From contig CAYFOK010000014.1 in the NCBI GenBank assembly GCA_964344685.1, forward strand, positions 33,247 to 97,246: DNA of 64,000 nucleotides, written 5' to 3'. The translations under genes were made by a program, and so were the position numbers. Below, piece by piece: positions 1 through 9,626 of the stretch. The stretch comes from Scalindua sp964344685. GTDB lineage: Bacteria; Planctomycetota; Brocadiia; Brocadiales; Scalinduaceae. Position 1 is the stretch's first letter; each line of letters opens with the position of its first letter. Below the pieces are notes generated by a model. That model made no database searches, was not told the origin of the DNA, and was given only the letters and a program-made list of their open reading frames with translations.

Positions 1-858
1 GCTGGTTTATGGGATAAACCGACCTGCCTGAACAATGTTGAAACTTTTGCCAATGTACCAATGATCATTGATAAAGGTGCTGATTGGTACGCAAAAATAG
101 GTACTGAGAAGAGTAAAGGTACAAAGATTTTTTCATTAACCGGGAATGTAAAACGTGCTGGTCTGGTTGAGGTGCCAATGGGTACGACTATCAGAGAGAT
201 CGTGTTTGATATGGGTGGAGGAATTCCTAAAAAGAAAAAATTTAAGGCGGTACAAATCGGAGGGCCGTCAGGTGGCTGTCTTCCGGAAGCATATCTCGAT
301 ACTCCCATTGACTTTGAATCTTTAAAAGAGGCTGGCGCCATGATGGGTTCTGGAAGCTTTGTAGTTGTAGATGAGACGACATGTATGGTTGATATGGCAA
401 GGTTTTTCCTGGATTTCTGTACAAGTGAATCTTGTGGTAAATGCCCTCCATGCAGGGTTGGTACTGTTCTCATGCTTGATATTCTTAATAGAATTACACA
501 GGGAGAGGGTAAAGAGGAAGATCTTGATGTCTTAGAAAAAATGTGTGATGAGGTAAGAACTATGTCGCTTTGTGGGCTAGGTCAGTCTGCACCTAATCCT
601 GTCAAGTCTACTCTTAGATACTTTCGTGATGAATATATGGCTCATATTAGAGACAAGGAATGTCCGACTGCATCATGTGTTGCACTTCATAAATACACCG
701 TTATACCAGACAAATGTACAAAATGTACACTATGTATTAGGAATTGTCCGGTGGGTGCAATATCGGGATCACGTGAAGAGGTCGCGTTTATTGACAAAGA
801 GAAGTGCATTGAGTGTAACCTGTGCTACGACAAATGTAATTTTATGGCAATTAAGTAA
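1..858 (+). CDS. nuoF: NADH-quinone oxidoreductase subunit F, 5'-truncated by window
   Basis: Flavoprotein subunit of complex I that oxidises NADH with FMN and passes electrons to FeS clusters. The reading frame is open from base 1 (GLWDKPTCLNNVETFANVP is the typical mid-protein block after the FMN/NADH site), so the start lies upstream of the window. The N3-cluster motif SCGKCPPCRVGT is present. Unlike E. coli NuoF, the protein ends in a ferredoxin-like domain with two CxxCxxCxxxC motifs (CTKCTLCIRNC and CIECNLCYDKC), as in the flavoprotein subunits of HndC/HoxF-type enzymes and of many anaerobes. The nuoG start follows two bases after the stop, so the two are translated together. Family call is secure; the extra ferredoxin domain suggests an additional electron entry or exit branch (inference). 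Confidence 0.95.
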   Translation, partial: AGLWDKPTCLNNVETFANVPMIIDKGADWYAKIGTEKSKGTKIFSLTGNVKRAGLVEVPMGTTIREIVFDMGGGIPKKKKFKAVQIGGPSGGCLPEAYLDTPIDFESLKEAGAMMGSGSFVVVDETTCMVDMARFFLDFCTSESCGKCPPCRVGTVLMLDILNRITQGEGKEEDLDVLEKMCDEVRTMSLCGLGQSAPNPVKSTLRYFRDEYMAHIRDKECPTASCVALHKYTVIPDKCTKCTLCIRNCPVGAISGSREEVAFIDKEKCIECNLCYDKCNFMAIK

Positions 859-860
859 TT

Positions 861-3515
861 ATGATAAATCTTACGATAGACAATAAGGTAATAAGTGTAC
901 CTAAAGGTACGAATATATTCAAAGCTGCCAAAGATAACGGGATTTACATTCCAGGATTATGCTATCATCCTAAACTGACTCAGTATGGTGGCTGCAGGCT
1001 ATGCATGGTTGAGATAACTGAGCGGGGTAGGACGAGGCATAGGTTTTCCTGTGCACAGCCGGTAGCTGAAGGTATGTCCGTAAAAACAAAAACTCCTGAG
1101 ACGGAAAAGTATACAAAGTCTGTTATGGAATATCTCCTTGCACACCATCCACTTGATTGCCCGACTTGTGATAAGTCTGGAGAGTGTGGATTACAGGAGG
1201 TTACACACGATCTTAATTTGAAAGCTGGTAGGTTTAAAAGTGTGAGAATGGACGAGCCGATGAGGAGGGACAATCCGCTTTTAGAGTATAACTCTAACAG
1301 ATGTATACTCTGCAGCAGATGTGTTAAGGTGTGTAAGGAAATTGCAGGTGTAGGTGCAATTGATTATCAAAACAGGGGATTCAAGACAGTAGTCGGTACA
1401 GCATTTGATAAACCACTGGATTGTAGTTTTTGCGGAGGGTGTGTGTCTGTATGTCCGACAGGTTCATGGCAGGATAGAACTCTTAAATTCAGAGCACGGC
1501 CCTGGGAATTGAAGAAGACTCCAACTATTTGTACATATTGTGCGGTTGGTTGTAGTCTGGTAATCAACACTAAAGACAATAAAGTAATGAGAGTAACTCC
1601 GGATGAAAATCTGGAGCTAGGGATTAACGAAGGTAACCTGTGCGTTAAGGGGAAGTTTGGCCACGAATTTATCAATTCTGATAAGCGGATTAAAACTCCA
1701 TTGATAAAAAAGGGCGGTAAATTAAGACCGGCTTCGTGGGAAGATGCGCTTGATCACATATCAAAGAGTTTCGATAAAATTATTGCTGATCACGGAGGCA
1801 GTGCCATAGGTGGTATTGGATCTGAGAAATGCACTAATGAGGACAATTTTCTGTTCCAGAAATTCTGTAGAACTGTTTTAGGGACTAATAACATAAATAA
1901 TATATCTAATATGAAATCTCCTTCGTTAAATCGCCTGATTAATAACTCTGTCGCGTATGGAATGGCTTCAACATCTCTCGAAGGAATTGAAAACGCAGAT
2001 ACTGTATTATTTGTAGGCGCGGACGTAAGTGAAGCACATCCTGTTGTCGGCAGTATGGTGAGAAAGGCAATAAGAAAAAATAATACAAAAGTAATAATAG
2101 CAAATGTGAGAAACGTTGAATTTGGCTGTGAGACAAAAAGACTTTTTCGCTTAAACTATAAGCTGGGCACTCAAACAGCATTGATAAACTCTATGATAAA
2201 GGTAATTGTTGATGATAAACTCGTTAATTTGAAAAAGGCTGCTAACAAAACAGAAAATTTCAGAGATTTAAAATCATTTTTAAAAACATCCGAGTTGGGA
2301 GTGAGGAGTGTATCCAAAATAACTGGAGTCCAGGAGGATGCCATCAGGAGCACTGCGGTCTCAATAGCAAAATCTGGAAACTGTTATGTGATTTGCGGTA
2401 AGGATATTGAAGAGGATCCTGAGGGCGAGCAGACAATAGAGGCATTGATGAACCTTTGCGCATTAGTTAATAAAGGTGATACCGATAAAGTTTCAATTGT
2501 TTTTTCAAGGGTTAATAATAATTCTCAAGGTGTTAATGATATGGGTGTTGTGCCAGAATTCCTCCCCGGATACCTCGATATCGATGATAAGGAAAACAGA
2601 GAAGCCGTTGAACAAGCCTGGGGCGTAGAACTACCTGACGACCTTTTGGAGAACAGTACCGGTGATGTTTTTGACCTAGCTGTGAAGAAAAAGATAAAAG
2701 CGTTCTATGTAATGGGAGAGAATCCAATCGTAAACTATCCGAATGGCAAGAAGGTAGAAGACGCCTTTGATAGAGCTGAATTTGTAGTTGTTCAGGATAG
2801 CTTTATGACTGAAACTGCGCAATTGGCTGATGTGGTTCTTCCTTCATCAACTTTTGTTGAGAAGGGCGGTACGTTTACAAATATGGTGATGACTGTGCAG
2901 AGGCTGCACAAGGCTATGCCTCAATTTGGAGAATCCAAGCCTGATTGGCAGATAGTATGTGCTCTTGCGGAAAAGATGGGTCACTCTTTCCCGTATACTA
3001 CATCCAAGGATATTGTGGACGAAATAGGGAGTAGCGTTCCAATATATGAAGGAATTGAAATTAACAGGCTGCGAAGGAAAGGTTTCCACTGGATACTTGC
3101 TCTATACTACAAAACGAAAGCAGAGATGTATAGATTTGAGATTGCCAGGAAGAAACCTGGATCTATAAAGAAAAAGAAAGATTACCCATTCATTATGTTA
3201 ACCGGTTCAAGTTTGAGACACCAGGGAACATATTCAAGGAATTCAGAATCTCTTATTGCACTTGCTTCTGAATGTTTTGTAGAGATTAACAGGAAGGATG
3301 CAAAGAAAGCGAATATAGCGGACGGAGACAATGTGAAGATTCAGTCTAATCGAGGAAAGTTAACACTTAAAGCAAAAACTACTGGCAGAGTGCCGGAAGG
3401 TATTATATTTGTCTCTGAGGATTATGAATGGGTGCATGTTAACAGCCTGCGTGAAGGAGTATATACGAACGTAAAAATATCTAAGATTAAATCACCGGTT
3501 AATCGGATTAAGTAA
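861..3515 (+). CDS. nuoG: NADH-quinone oxidoreductase subunit G
   Basis: FeS-rich subunit of the complex I peripheral arm, 884 residues. Domains in order: an N-terminal [2Fe-2S] ferredoxin (CYHP...GGCRLC), a His-Cys3 [4Fe-4S] site (HHPLDCPTCDKSGECGLQ), two further [4Fe-4S] motifs (CILCSRCVKVC and CSFCGGCVSVCP), then a molybdopterin-oxidoreductase-like body that begins with CTYCAVGC and ends with a dinucleotide-binding domain (FIMLTGSSLRHQGTYSR). The position where formate dehydrogenases carry the catalytic Cys/Sec-His pair reads NMKSPS, so the large domain should not turn over formate and the protein is best read as an electron-conducting NuoG. It lies between nuoF and nuoH, as expected for a nuo operon. 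Confidence 0.92.
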   Translation: MINLTIDNKVISVPKGTNIFKAAKDNGIYIPGLCYHPKLTQYGGCRLCMVEITERGRTRHRFSCAQPVAEGMSVKTKTPETEKYTKSVMEYLLAHHPLDCPTCDKSGECGLQEVTHDLNLKAGRFKSVRMDEPMRRDNPLLEYNSNRCILCSRCVKVCKEIAGVGAIDYQNRGFKTVVGTAFDKPLDCSFCGGCVSVCPTGSWQDRTLKFRARPWELKKTPTICTYCAVGCSLVINTKDNKVMRVTPDENLELGINEGNLCVKGKFGHEFINSDKRIKTPLIKKGGKLRPASWEDALDHISKSFDKIIADHGGSAIGGIGSEKCTNEDNFLFQKFCRTVLGTNNINNISNMKSPSLNRLINNSVAYGMASTSLEGIENADTVLFVGADVSEAHPVVGSMVRKAIRKNNTKVIIANVRNVEFGCETKRLFRLNYKLGTQTALINSMIKVIVDDKLVNLKKAANKTENFRDLKSFLKTSELGVRSVSKITGVQEDAIRSTAVSIAKSGNCYVICGKDIEEDPEGEQTIEALMNLCALVNKGDTDKVSIVFSRVNNNSQGVNDMGVVPEFLPGYLDIDDKENREAVEQAWGVELPDDLLENSTGDVFDLAVKKKIKAFYVMGENPIVNYPNGKKVEDAFDRAEFVVVQDSFMTETAQLADVVLPSSTFVEKGGTFTNMVMTVQRLHKAMPQFGESKPDWQIVCALAEKMGHSFPYTTSKDIVDEIGSSVPIYEGIEINRLRRKGFHWILALYYKTKAEMYRFEIARKKPGSIKKKKDYPFIMLTGSSLRHQGTYSRNSESLIALASECFVEINRKDAKKANIADGDNVKIQSNRGKLTLKAKTTGRVPEGIIFVSEDYEWVHVNSLREGVYTNVKISKIKSPVNRIK

Positions 3516-3587
3516 GGCAATTTTTCTCTTACAAGTAGATCAATATGTGCAAAAGTTTTTAAGAAGCTAGCTGAAGGAATGAGATAA

Positions 3588-4577
3588 ATGTCAAACGCAA
3601 TTGTTTATACAATACTTTCAACAATTAAGATAGGGGTAGTAATAGGTGTGCTTTTGCTGGTTATAGCCTATCTTATCTGGGTTGAGAGGAAAGTAATGGC
3701 CCATATGCAGATCAGGCTTGGGCCTATGAGGGTAGGATGGCATGGACTGCTTCAACCTATTGCGGATGGTCTCAAATTAATAACTAAAGAAGATATAATT
3801 CCGGCAAATGCCAGTAAAGTTTTATTTGTCGTCTCTCCTGCGATAGCTATGGTTCCTGCTCTATTGACATTTGCGGTTATCCCTTTCGGAGACACGATAA
3901 GCGTTCTGGGTACAAGCATCGATATGGTAATATCAGATGTTAATATTGGCATACTGTTTATCCTTGCTGTCTCTTCTGTGGGTGTTTATGGTATTTTGTT
4001 AGGAGGTTGGGCTTCTAATAATAAGTATTCACTACTGGGGGGATTGAGGTCTTCTGCTCAGATGATCAGCTATGAGCTGTCAATGGGTCTGTCATTAATT
4101 GGTGTTATTATGATGACAGAATCATTAAGCCTTGTAGATACTGTTAATGCTCAGGCTGATTTGTGGTTTGTTGTGCTGCAGCCAGTCGCTTTTATTGTTT
4201 ATGCAATAAGTGCTATAGCGGAAACTAATAGGTGCCCGTTTGATCTTCCGGAAGCTGAGACAGAGCTGGTATCAGGATTCCATACAGAATACAGTAGTAT
4301 GAAGTTTGCGTTATTCTTTATGGCTGAGTATGCAAATATTGTTACTGTATCGGCAGTTGGTGTTACATTCTTTTTTGGCGGCTGGAGAGGTCCGTTCTTG
4401 CCGCCTGTTGTCTGGTTCCTAATTAAGCTGGCTCTCTGCATATTCTTCTTTATATGGTTAAGATCTACTTTTCCAAGATTCAGGATAGACCAGCTGATGA
4501 AGTTTGCATGGAAGGTTTTGCTCCCTGTAGCAATTGCAAATGTGTTGATTACAGGGCTAGTAATGGCCTTTTTATAG
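3588..4577 (+). CDS. nuoH: NADH-quinone oxidoreductase subunit H
   Basis: Membrane subunit joining the peripheral arm to the proton-pumping arm and forming much of the quinone channel; 329 residues, the usual length. About eight hydrophobic helices are apparent. Family motifs include WVERKVMAHMQIRLGP near the N-terminus and ETNRCPFDLPEAETELVSGF, the acidic loop facing the quinone site. The ATG is preceded by GAAGGAATGAGATAA, a fair ribosome-binding site. It follows nuoG after 72 bases with no obvious terminator and is therefore probably in the same transcript. Confidence 0.96.
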   Translation: MSNAIVYTILSTIKIGVVIGVLLLVIAYLIWVERKVMAHMQIRLGPMRVGWHGLLQPIADGLKLITKEDIIPANASKVLFVVSPAIAMVPALLTFAVIPFGDTISVLGTSIDMVISDVNIGILFILAVSSVGVYGILLGGWASNNKYSLLGGLRSSAQMISYELSMGLSLIGVIMMTESLSLVDTVNAQADLWFVVLQPVAFIVYAISAIAETNRCPFDLPEAETELVSGFHTEYSSMKFALFFMAEYANIVTVSAVGVTFFFGGWRGPFLPPVVWFLIKLALCIFFFIWLRSTFPRFRIDQLMKFAWKVLLPVAIANVLITGLVMAFL

Positions 4578-4664
4578 AATGATTAATCTATTAGCTGGAT
4601 TCCTACAGAGATGGAGGATGTCTTGCTTTTGCAGGGATTTCTTTTTGTTAAATAAAAATTAAAT

Positions 4665-5111
4665 ATGATAAAACCGTTATTACAAGGCTTAGCACTTACG
4701 TTATCGCGTTATTTAAGTCCGTCTAAAGTGATTACAGTACAGTATCCTGAAGAGAGATGGACGCCTTATCCTCGTTTCAGGGGCCTGCATGAGTTGCAGA
4801 GAGACGAAAATGGTAAAGAGAAGTGTGTCGCCTGTGGACTCTGTTCTACGGTCTGTCCATCCGAATGTATCAGCCTGGAAGGTGCTGAAAATGAGAATGG
4901 TGAGCGTTATGCAAAGACCTATGAAATTGATATGTTCCGTTGTATTTTCTGCGGATACTGTGAGGAGGTCTGTCCGGAGGAGGCTATATTTCTGAGGCAG
5001 GATTATGAACTTGCTACAGTAAACGCAAAAGACAATATATACGATAAAGAGAAGTTGTTGGTGCCATTAAAGAAAAAGGCTAAGAAAAAAACCAGGAAGA
5101 AATCTAAATAG
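4665..5111 (+). CDS. nuoI: NADH-quinone oxidoreductase subunit I
   Basis: Two-cluster [4Fe-4S] ferredoxin subunit carrying N6a/N6b, which hands electrons towards the quinone-reducing cluster; 148 residues. Two canonical motifs are visible, CVACGLCSTVCPSEC and CIFCGYCEEVCPEEA. The N-terminus (residues 1-30) is the amphipathic membrane-contact segment typical of NuoI, and the C-terminus is a lysine-rich tail (KKKAKKKTRKKSK). Eight bases separate it from nuoJ. The 87-base gap behind nuoH holds no convincing regulatory site (see the rejected items). Confidence 0.95.
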   Translation: MIKPLLQGLALTLSRYLSPSKVITVQYPEERWTPYPRFRGLHELQRDENGKEKCVACGLCSTVCPSECISLEGAENENGERYAKTYEIDMFRCIFCGYCEEVCPEEAIFLRQDYELATVNAKDNIYDKEKLLVPLKKKAKKKTRKKSK

Positions 5112-5119
5112 GTCATATT

Positions 5120-5656
5120 ATGTTTGAAGGTTTACTGTTTATAATTATGGGTTTAATAACTATTGTCTGTGCTCTATGCGTGGTCTTTCAAAAGAATCCG
5201 ATCTATAGTGCAGTCTTTCTTATCCAGACAATGGTTTCTCTTGCGGTATTATATGTCCTGCTGCATGCTCAGTTTGTTGCTGCGGTCCAGGTCATGGTAT
5301 ATGCTGGAGCGATAATGGTGATATTTGTCTTTGTTATCATGCTTCTTAATCTGAACAAGGAAGAAGTGGAGGGCAATAGAGATAAACTGCCGCTGCAGAG
5401 GCCTGCTGCCATCACTCTTGGTTTGATCCTTATAGTCATGATCGGTATTATAATGACGAGAGCTGTTTTACCGGGTGCTGAGGGTGAGTATCCTCCTGAG
5501 GTTGTCGATAAGATCGGAAATACTCAGCTTGTAGGTAAAATGTTATTTACAAAATATGTTTTACCCTTTGAAATAGCGTCTATACTTTTGTTTGCCGCTA
5601 TTGTTGGTGCCATAGTGCTGGCAAAAAAACAAGTTATAAAGGAAGAGAAATCATGA
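5120..5656 (+). CDS. nuoJ: NADH-quinone oxidoreductase subunit J
   Basis: Small membrane subunit of complex I with five predicted helices; 178 residues. It carries the family pattern around helix 3 (VQVMVYAGAIMVIFVFVIML), where a pi-bulge and the YAGAI element belong to the central proton path. The stop codon overlaps the nuoK start by four bases (ATGA at 5653), indicating translational coupling. Nothing unusual. Confidence 0.95.
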   Translation: MFEGLLFIIMGLITIVCALCVVFQKNPIYSAVFLIQTMVSLAVLYVLLHAQFVAAVQVMVYAGAIMVIFVFVIMLLNLNKEEVEGNRDKLPLQRPAAITLGLILIVMIGIIMTRAVLPGAEGEYPPEVVDKIGNTQLVGKMLFTKYVLPFEIASILLFAAIVGAIVLAKKQVIKEEKS

Positions 5657-5958
5657 CGGTTCCGTTGACCTGGTATTTAATACTTTCCGCTATTCTGTTT
5701 TCGATAGGCGCAGTGGGCGTATTAATTAAGAGAAATGCTCTGGTTATTTTCATGTGTATAGAATTAATGTTGAATGCTGTAAACCTTGCATTTGTTACAT
5801 TTTCGCGTCAGCAGGACTCAATGGATGGTCAGATATTTGTTTTCTTTGTTATGACAGTCGCAGCGGCAGAGGCGGTAGTCGGTCTTGCAATAATAATCGC
5901 CCTGTTTCGAAACAAAGCTACTGTCAACGTGGATGATATAAACATAATGAAGTGGTAG
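5653..5958 (+). CDS. nuoK: NADH-quinone oxidoreductase subunit K
   Basis: Three-helix membrane subunit of complex I, 101 residues, homologous to MrpC. The two intramembrane glutamates of the family are present (MCIELMLNAVNLAF and AAAEAVVGLAI). The start overlaps the nuoJ stop (ATGA). The nuoL start follows 12 bases after the stop, so J-K-L form a tightly coupled block. Confidence 0.96.
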   Translation: MTVPLTWYLILSAILFSIGAVGVLIKRNALVIFMCIELMLNAVNLAFVTFSRQQDSMDGQIFVFFVMTVAAAEAVVGLAIIIALFRNKATVNVDDINIMKW

Positions 5959-5970
5959 AAGGAAAAGATA

Positions 5971-7914
5971 ATGTCATTTTTTCTTGAAAATTCTTTTTTA
6001 GAACTAATTGGATATGTACTCTTATTTCCGCTGGGAGGGACAATTGTAAATGGATTCCTGGGAAAGAGGCTTAACAAGTCTATAGTTGGTTATGTGGGGT
6101 GTGCTGCGATAGGATTGTCATTTATTGTTGCAGTACTTGTATTCATTAGCCTGCTTAAACTTTCACCGGAAAATAGAGTCTTTGAGATAGAGTATTTTAC
6201 CTGGATCGGATCAGGTGCGTTTAACGCAATAGCCGGCCTGCAGGTAGATCCGCTCTCCGTTGTCATGATACTTGTAGTTACTGGTGTAGGATTCCTTATT
6301 CATGTCTATTCAGTAGGCTACATGCATGACGATAAGAGTTTCTATAGATATTTTACATATCTCAACCTGTTTACCTTCTCAATGTTACTTCTGGTTCTTG
6401 CCAACAATTTCCTTCTCATGTTTATCGGATGGGAAGGTGTTGGTTTGTGTTCATACCTGTTGATCGGTTTCTGGTTTGAGAAAAAATCTGCATCTTCTGC
6501 CGGAAAGAAGGCATTTATTGTAAATCGTGTAGGGGACTTCGGCTTTATTCTTGCCGTCCTTACGATATTTGTCACTTTTCATACTATAGACTTTACCGAA
6601 GTATTTCATGCTGCGCCGGAACATTTGCAGACGGGTAGTGTAATTGCTGCTATCATTACTCTCCTTCTTTTTGTCGGTGCTGTCGGTAAATCGGCACAAA
6701 TTCCACTTTATACATGGCTGCCTGATGCTATGGAGGGTCCAACTCCAGTCAGTGCTTTGATACACGCAGCAACCATGGTAACAGCAGGTGTATATATGGT
6801 AGTGAGGTGTAATGTATTATATACTCTGTCACCATTTACATTGACAGTTGTAGCTGTGATAGGTGGTGCCACTGCACTGTTTGCAGCAACCATCGGGCTT
6901 ATGCAGAATGATATCAAGAGGGTTCTTGCGTATTCCACGGTAAGTCAGATTGGATACATGTTCCTTGCGTGCGGTTTGGGTGCATACATTACAGGCGTAT
7001 TCCATCTGGTCACACACGCGTTCTTCAAAGCTCTGCTGTTCCTCGGTTCCGGAAGTGTTATTCACGGTCTCGGTGGTGAACAGGACATGAGAAAAATGGG
7101 TGCTTTGAAGAAATATATGCCGATAACGTACATAACTTTTTTCATAGGTACTCTTGCGATTGCAGGGGTTCCGCCGTTTGCTGGGTTCTTCAGTAAAGAT
7201 GAGATTCTGCTGGAAGCGTTTACTAAAGGGAATCTATTCTTCTGGGCTCTTGGAGCGATAGCCGCATTGTTAACGGCCTTTTACATGTTTCGACTGCTTT
7301 TCATGACATTCTATGGAAAGTCGAAGATGAGCAAGGATGTCGAATCACATGTTCATGAATCACCAATGAGCATACTTATACCATTGATAGTACTCGCAAT
7401 TCTCTCAATAGTGGGCGGATTTCTTGGATTCCCGACAAAGAGCGCGATAAACGAATTTCTTGCTCCAGTTATAGGAAGCGGACTTCACGGATTGGATCAT
7501 GGAGGAGAAACGCACCATGTCTCATTTATATTGATGTTCTCTATGATGGGGCTATCGACTGGTATTGCGATTGTAGGGATTGTACTGGCATATGTGATGT
7601 ATATTGCGAGGCCGGATTTACCGAAAACACTGTCTGAGAAGTTTAAACGGACTTATAACGTCATAGTTAATAAATATTATGTTGACGAGATATATGACGA
7701 AACTTTTGTTAAGCCGACCATTGGCGCTTCAAATTTCCTGTGGAAGGTGGTAGATGTGAGAATTATAGATGGTTTTGTAAATGCAGTTGGAAGGCTTACA
7801 ATCCTTAAAGGTGAAGTGCTTAAACTCTTTCAGACAGGATTTGTGCGAAACTATGCATTTTCCATAATGCTGGGAGGAATTATTATAATTGTCTGTTCAA
7901 TATTATTTTTGTAA
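5971..7914 (+). CDS. nuoL: NADH-quinone oxidoreductase subunit L
   Basis: Distal antiporter-like proton-pumping subunit; 647 residues with about 16 hydrophobic segments. Motifs include GWEGVGLCSYLLIGFW (pump glutamate region), KSAQIPLYTWLPDAMEGPTP and the long C-terminal amphipathic/lateral helix region ending in a final membrane anchor (MLGGIIIIVCSILFL). A histidine-bearing loop (HGLDHGGETHHVSF) lies before the last helices. Length and motif order are normal for NuoL. Confidence 0.96.
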   Translation: MSFFLENSFLELIGYVLLFPLGGTIVNGFLGKRLNKSIVGYVGCAAIGLSFIVAVLVFISLLKLSPENRVFEIEYFTWIGSGAFNAIAGLQVDPLSVVMILVVTGVGFLIHVYSVGYMHDDKSFYRYFTYLNLFTFSMLLLVLANNFLLMFIGWEGVGLCSYLLIGFWFEKKSASSAGKKAFIVNRVGDFGFILAVLTIFVTFHTIDFTEVFHAAPEHLQTGSVIAAIITLLLFVGAVGKSAQIPLYTWLPDAMEGPTPVSALIHAATMVTAGVYMVVRCNVLYTLSPFTLTVVAVIGGATALFAATIGLMQNDIKRVLAYSTVSQIGYMFLACGLGAYITGVFHLVTHAFFKALLFLGSGSVIHGLGGEQDMRKMGALKKYMPITYITFFIGTLAIAGVPPFAGFFSKDEILLEAFTKGNLFFWALGAIAALLTAFYMFRLLFMTFYGKSKMSKDVESHVHESPMSILIPLIVLAILSIVGGFLGFPTKSAINEFLAPVIGSGLHGLDHGGETHHVSFILMFSMMGLSTGIAIVGIVLAYVMYIARPDLPKTLSEKFKRTYNVIVNKYYVDEIYDETFVKPTIGASNFLWKVVDVRIIDGFVNAVGRLTILKGEVLKLFQTGFVRNYAFSIMLGGIIIIVCSILFL

Positions 7915-7940
7915 AAATTTGCAGTCATATTTATAGATAA

Positions 7941-9626
7941 ATGAATTGTCCAATACTTACTATTGCTACATTTCTTCCGCTGTTCGGAGCGGTATCGCTT
8001 GTTTTTATAAACGGAGAGAAGCAGGAGAGGATTAAACGTATAGCCCTTGCTATTGCTGTTTTGGATCTTATATGTTGTTTTCCACTATTCTACCTGTTCA
8101 AAACAGATACAGCTGCATTCCAGTTTGTGAGGAATGTTCCGTGGATTAAAGAGTTTGGAATAAACTATCACATAGGTATCGACGGCATTAGTCTTTTTCT
8201 GTATCTGCTGACAAGCTTCCTTTCGATGATCTGTATATTGGCATCATGGAACATAAAGGAGAGGGTCAAAGAGTACATGATTGCGATGCTTGTTCTGCAG
8301 ACAGGAATGCTTGGGGTATTTATCTCCCTTGACCTCTTCCTTTTTTACGTCTTCTGGGAACTTATGCTGATCCCAATGTACCTGTTAATCGGTGTCTGGG
8401 GTGGTCCAAGAAGGATATATGCTACAATAAAGTTCTTCGTGTATACAATGGCAGGAAGTGTATTGATGCTGCTTGCCATTTTGATTCTCTATTTCAAACA
8501 TTACAACGCAACAGGCGAATACACATTTGACTTGCTGAAGATCTATAATCTCGACATTCCCCTGGGAGCTCAATTCTGGCTATTCTTGGCGTTCTTTTTT
8601 GCTTTTGCGATCAAGGTTCCAATGTTTCCGTTCCATACATGGCTTCCGGATGCTCATGTGGAAGCACCAACTGCCGGTAGTGTTATACTGGCAGGTGTGC
8701 TGTTAAAAATGGGAACCTATGGGTTTGTGCGTTTCAGTTTACCTCTGTTTCCATACGCAAGTCATCAATTTATACCTCTCATTGGCTGGCTGGCTGTAGC
8801 GGGTATTATCTATGGGGCGTTGGTGGCTATGGTTCAGGATGACCTGAAGAAGCTGGTTGCATACTCCAGTGTCAGCCATCTTGGATTTGTGATGCTGGGC
8901 ATTTTCGTGTTTAATGTTCAGGGGATGGAGGGTGGTATCCTTCAGATGATAAATCACGGCTTGAGTACCGGTGGGTTATTCCTGATTGTTGGTATGCTAT
9001 ATGAGAGAAGGCACACAAGGATGATTGCCGATTATGGCGGCGTGACTAAGAAAATGCCTGTATTTGCGGTGTTCTTCATGGTTATGACACTCTCTTCCAT
9101 CGGTCTGCCAGGCCTTAATGGATTTGTCGGTGAGTTCCTGGTACTGCTGGGCACGTTTAAGGCTAACGTCTACCTTGCTGTTGTTGCAACTACCGGTATA
9201 ATTCTGTCAGCATGCTACATGCTCTGGATGTTTCAGAGGGTTATGTTTAATAAGATTACTGATCCTGAAAACAGGAAACTGAAGGATATTAACAAGCGTG
9301 AATGGGCTCTGCTTCTGCCGATAACAATACTCATCTTCTGGATTGGAATATACCCCAAACCACTAATATCTCGGATGGATACGTCCGTAAACAACCTTCT
9401 GATGCAGGTCGATGTAAAATACAAGTCGACATTGAAAAAGCTTGGAAAAAGCGTTGCTGTAGAAAGTGATGCTAAAAAAAGTGATACCGGAATAAGATTT
9501 ACCGGAAAAAGACATTCAAGAGTTGCAGTTAATAAGAGTAAAAGTCCGGATTATATAGAAAATGAAGGACGCATGCCTGATCCTTCAAATAACCCTGTTG
9601 AGAGGCTGATGAATTTATGGAAATAG
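7941..9626 (+). CDS. nuoM: NADH-quinone oxidoreductase subunit M with C-terminal extension
   Basis: Second antiporter-like pump subunit, 561 residues. The core shows FYVFWELMLIPMYLLIGVWG and FHTWLPDAHVEAPTAGS with the expected pump lysine and glutamate regions. The membrane core ends near residue 490 (IYPKPLISRMD), about where other NuoM proteins stop. Here a hydrophilic, lysine/serine-rich tail of roughly 70 residues follows (starting near KSTLKKLGKSVAVES). The last bases overlap the nuoN start at 9617. The tail is the only odd element and has no recognised domain. Confidence 0.95.
   Translation: MNCPILTIATFLPLFGAVSLVFINGEKQERIKRIALAIAVLDLICCFPLFYLFKTDTAAFQFVRNVPWIKEFGINYHIGIDGISLFLYLLTSFLSMICILASWNIKERVKEYMIAMLVLQTGMLGVFISLDLFLFYVFWELMLIPMYLLIGVWGGPRRIYATIKFFVYTMAGSVLMLLAILILYFKHYNATGEYTFDLLKIYNLDIPLGAQFWLFLAFFFAFAIKVPMFPFHTWLPDAHVEAPTAGSVILAGVLLKMGTYGFVRFSLPLFPYASHQFIPLIGWLAVAGIIYGALVAMVQDDLKKLVAYSSVSHLGFVMLGIFVFNVQGMEGGILQMINHGLSTGGLFLIVGMLYERRHTRMIADYGGVTKKMPVFAVFFMVMTLSSIGLPGLNGFVGEFLVLLGTFKANVYLAVVATTGIILSACYMLWMFQRVMFNKITDPENRKLKDINKREWALLLPITILIFWIGIYPKPLISRMDTSVNNLLMQVDVKYKSTLKKLGKSVAVESDAKKSDTGIRFTGKRHSRVAVNKSKSPDYIENEGRMPDPSNNPVERLMNLWK

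Noticed and set aside
861..3515. NuoG read as a formate dehydrogenase alpha subunit
   Set aside because: The large domain is FDH-like, but the catalytic Cys/Sec-His block is replaced by NMKSPS and the gene lies within an intact nuo gene order.
4612..4627. TGGAGGATGTCTTGCT between nuoH and nuoI, sigma-54-like spacing
   Set aside because: GG and GC are correctly spaced, but the conserved CA of the -24 box is missing and the site lies inside a continuous nuo operon.
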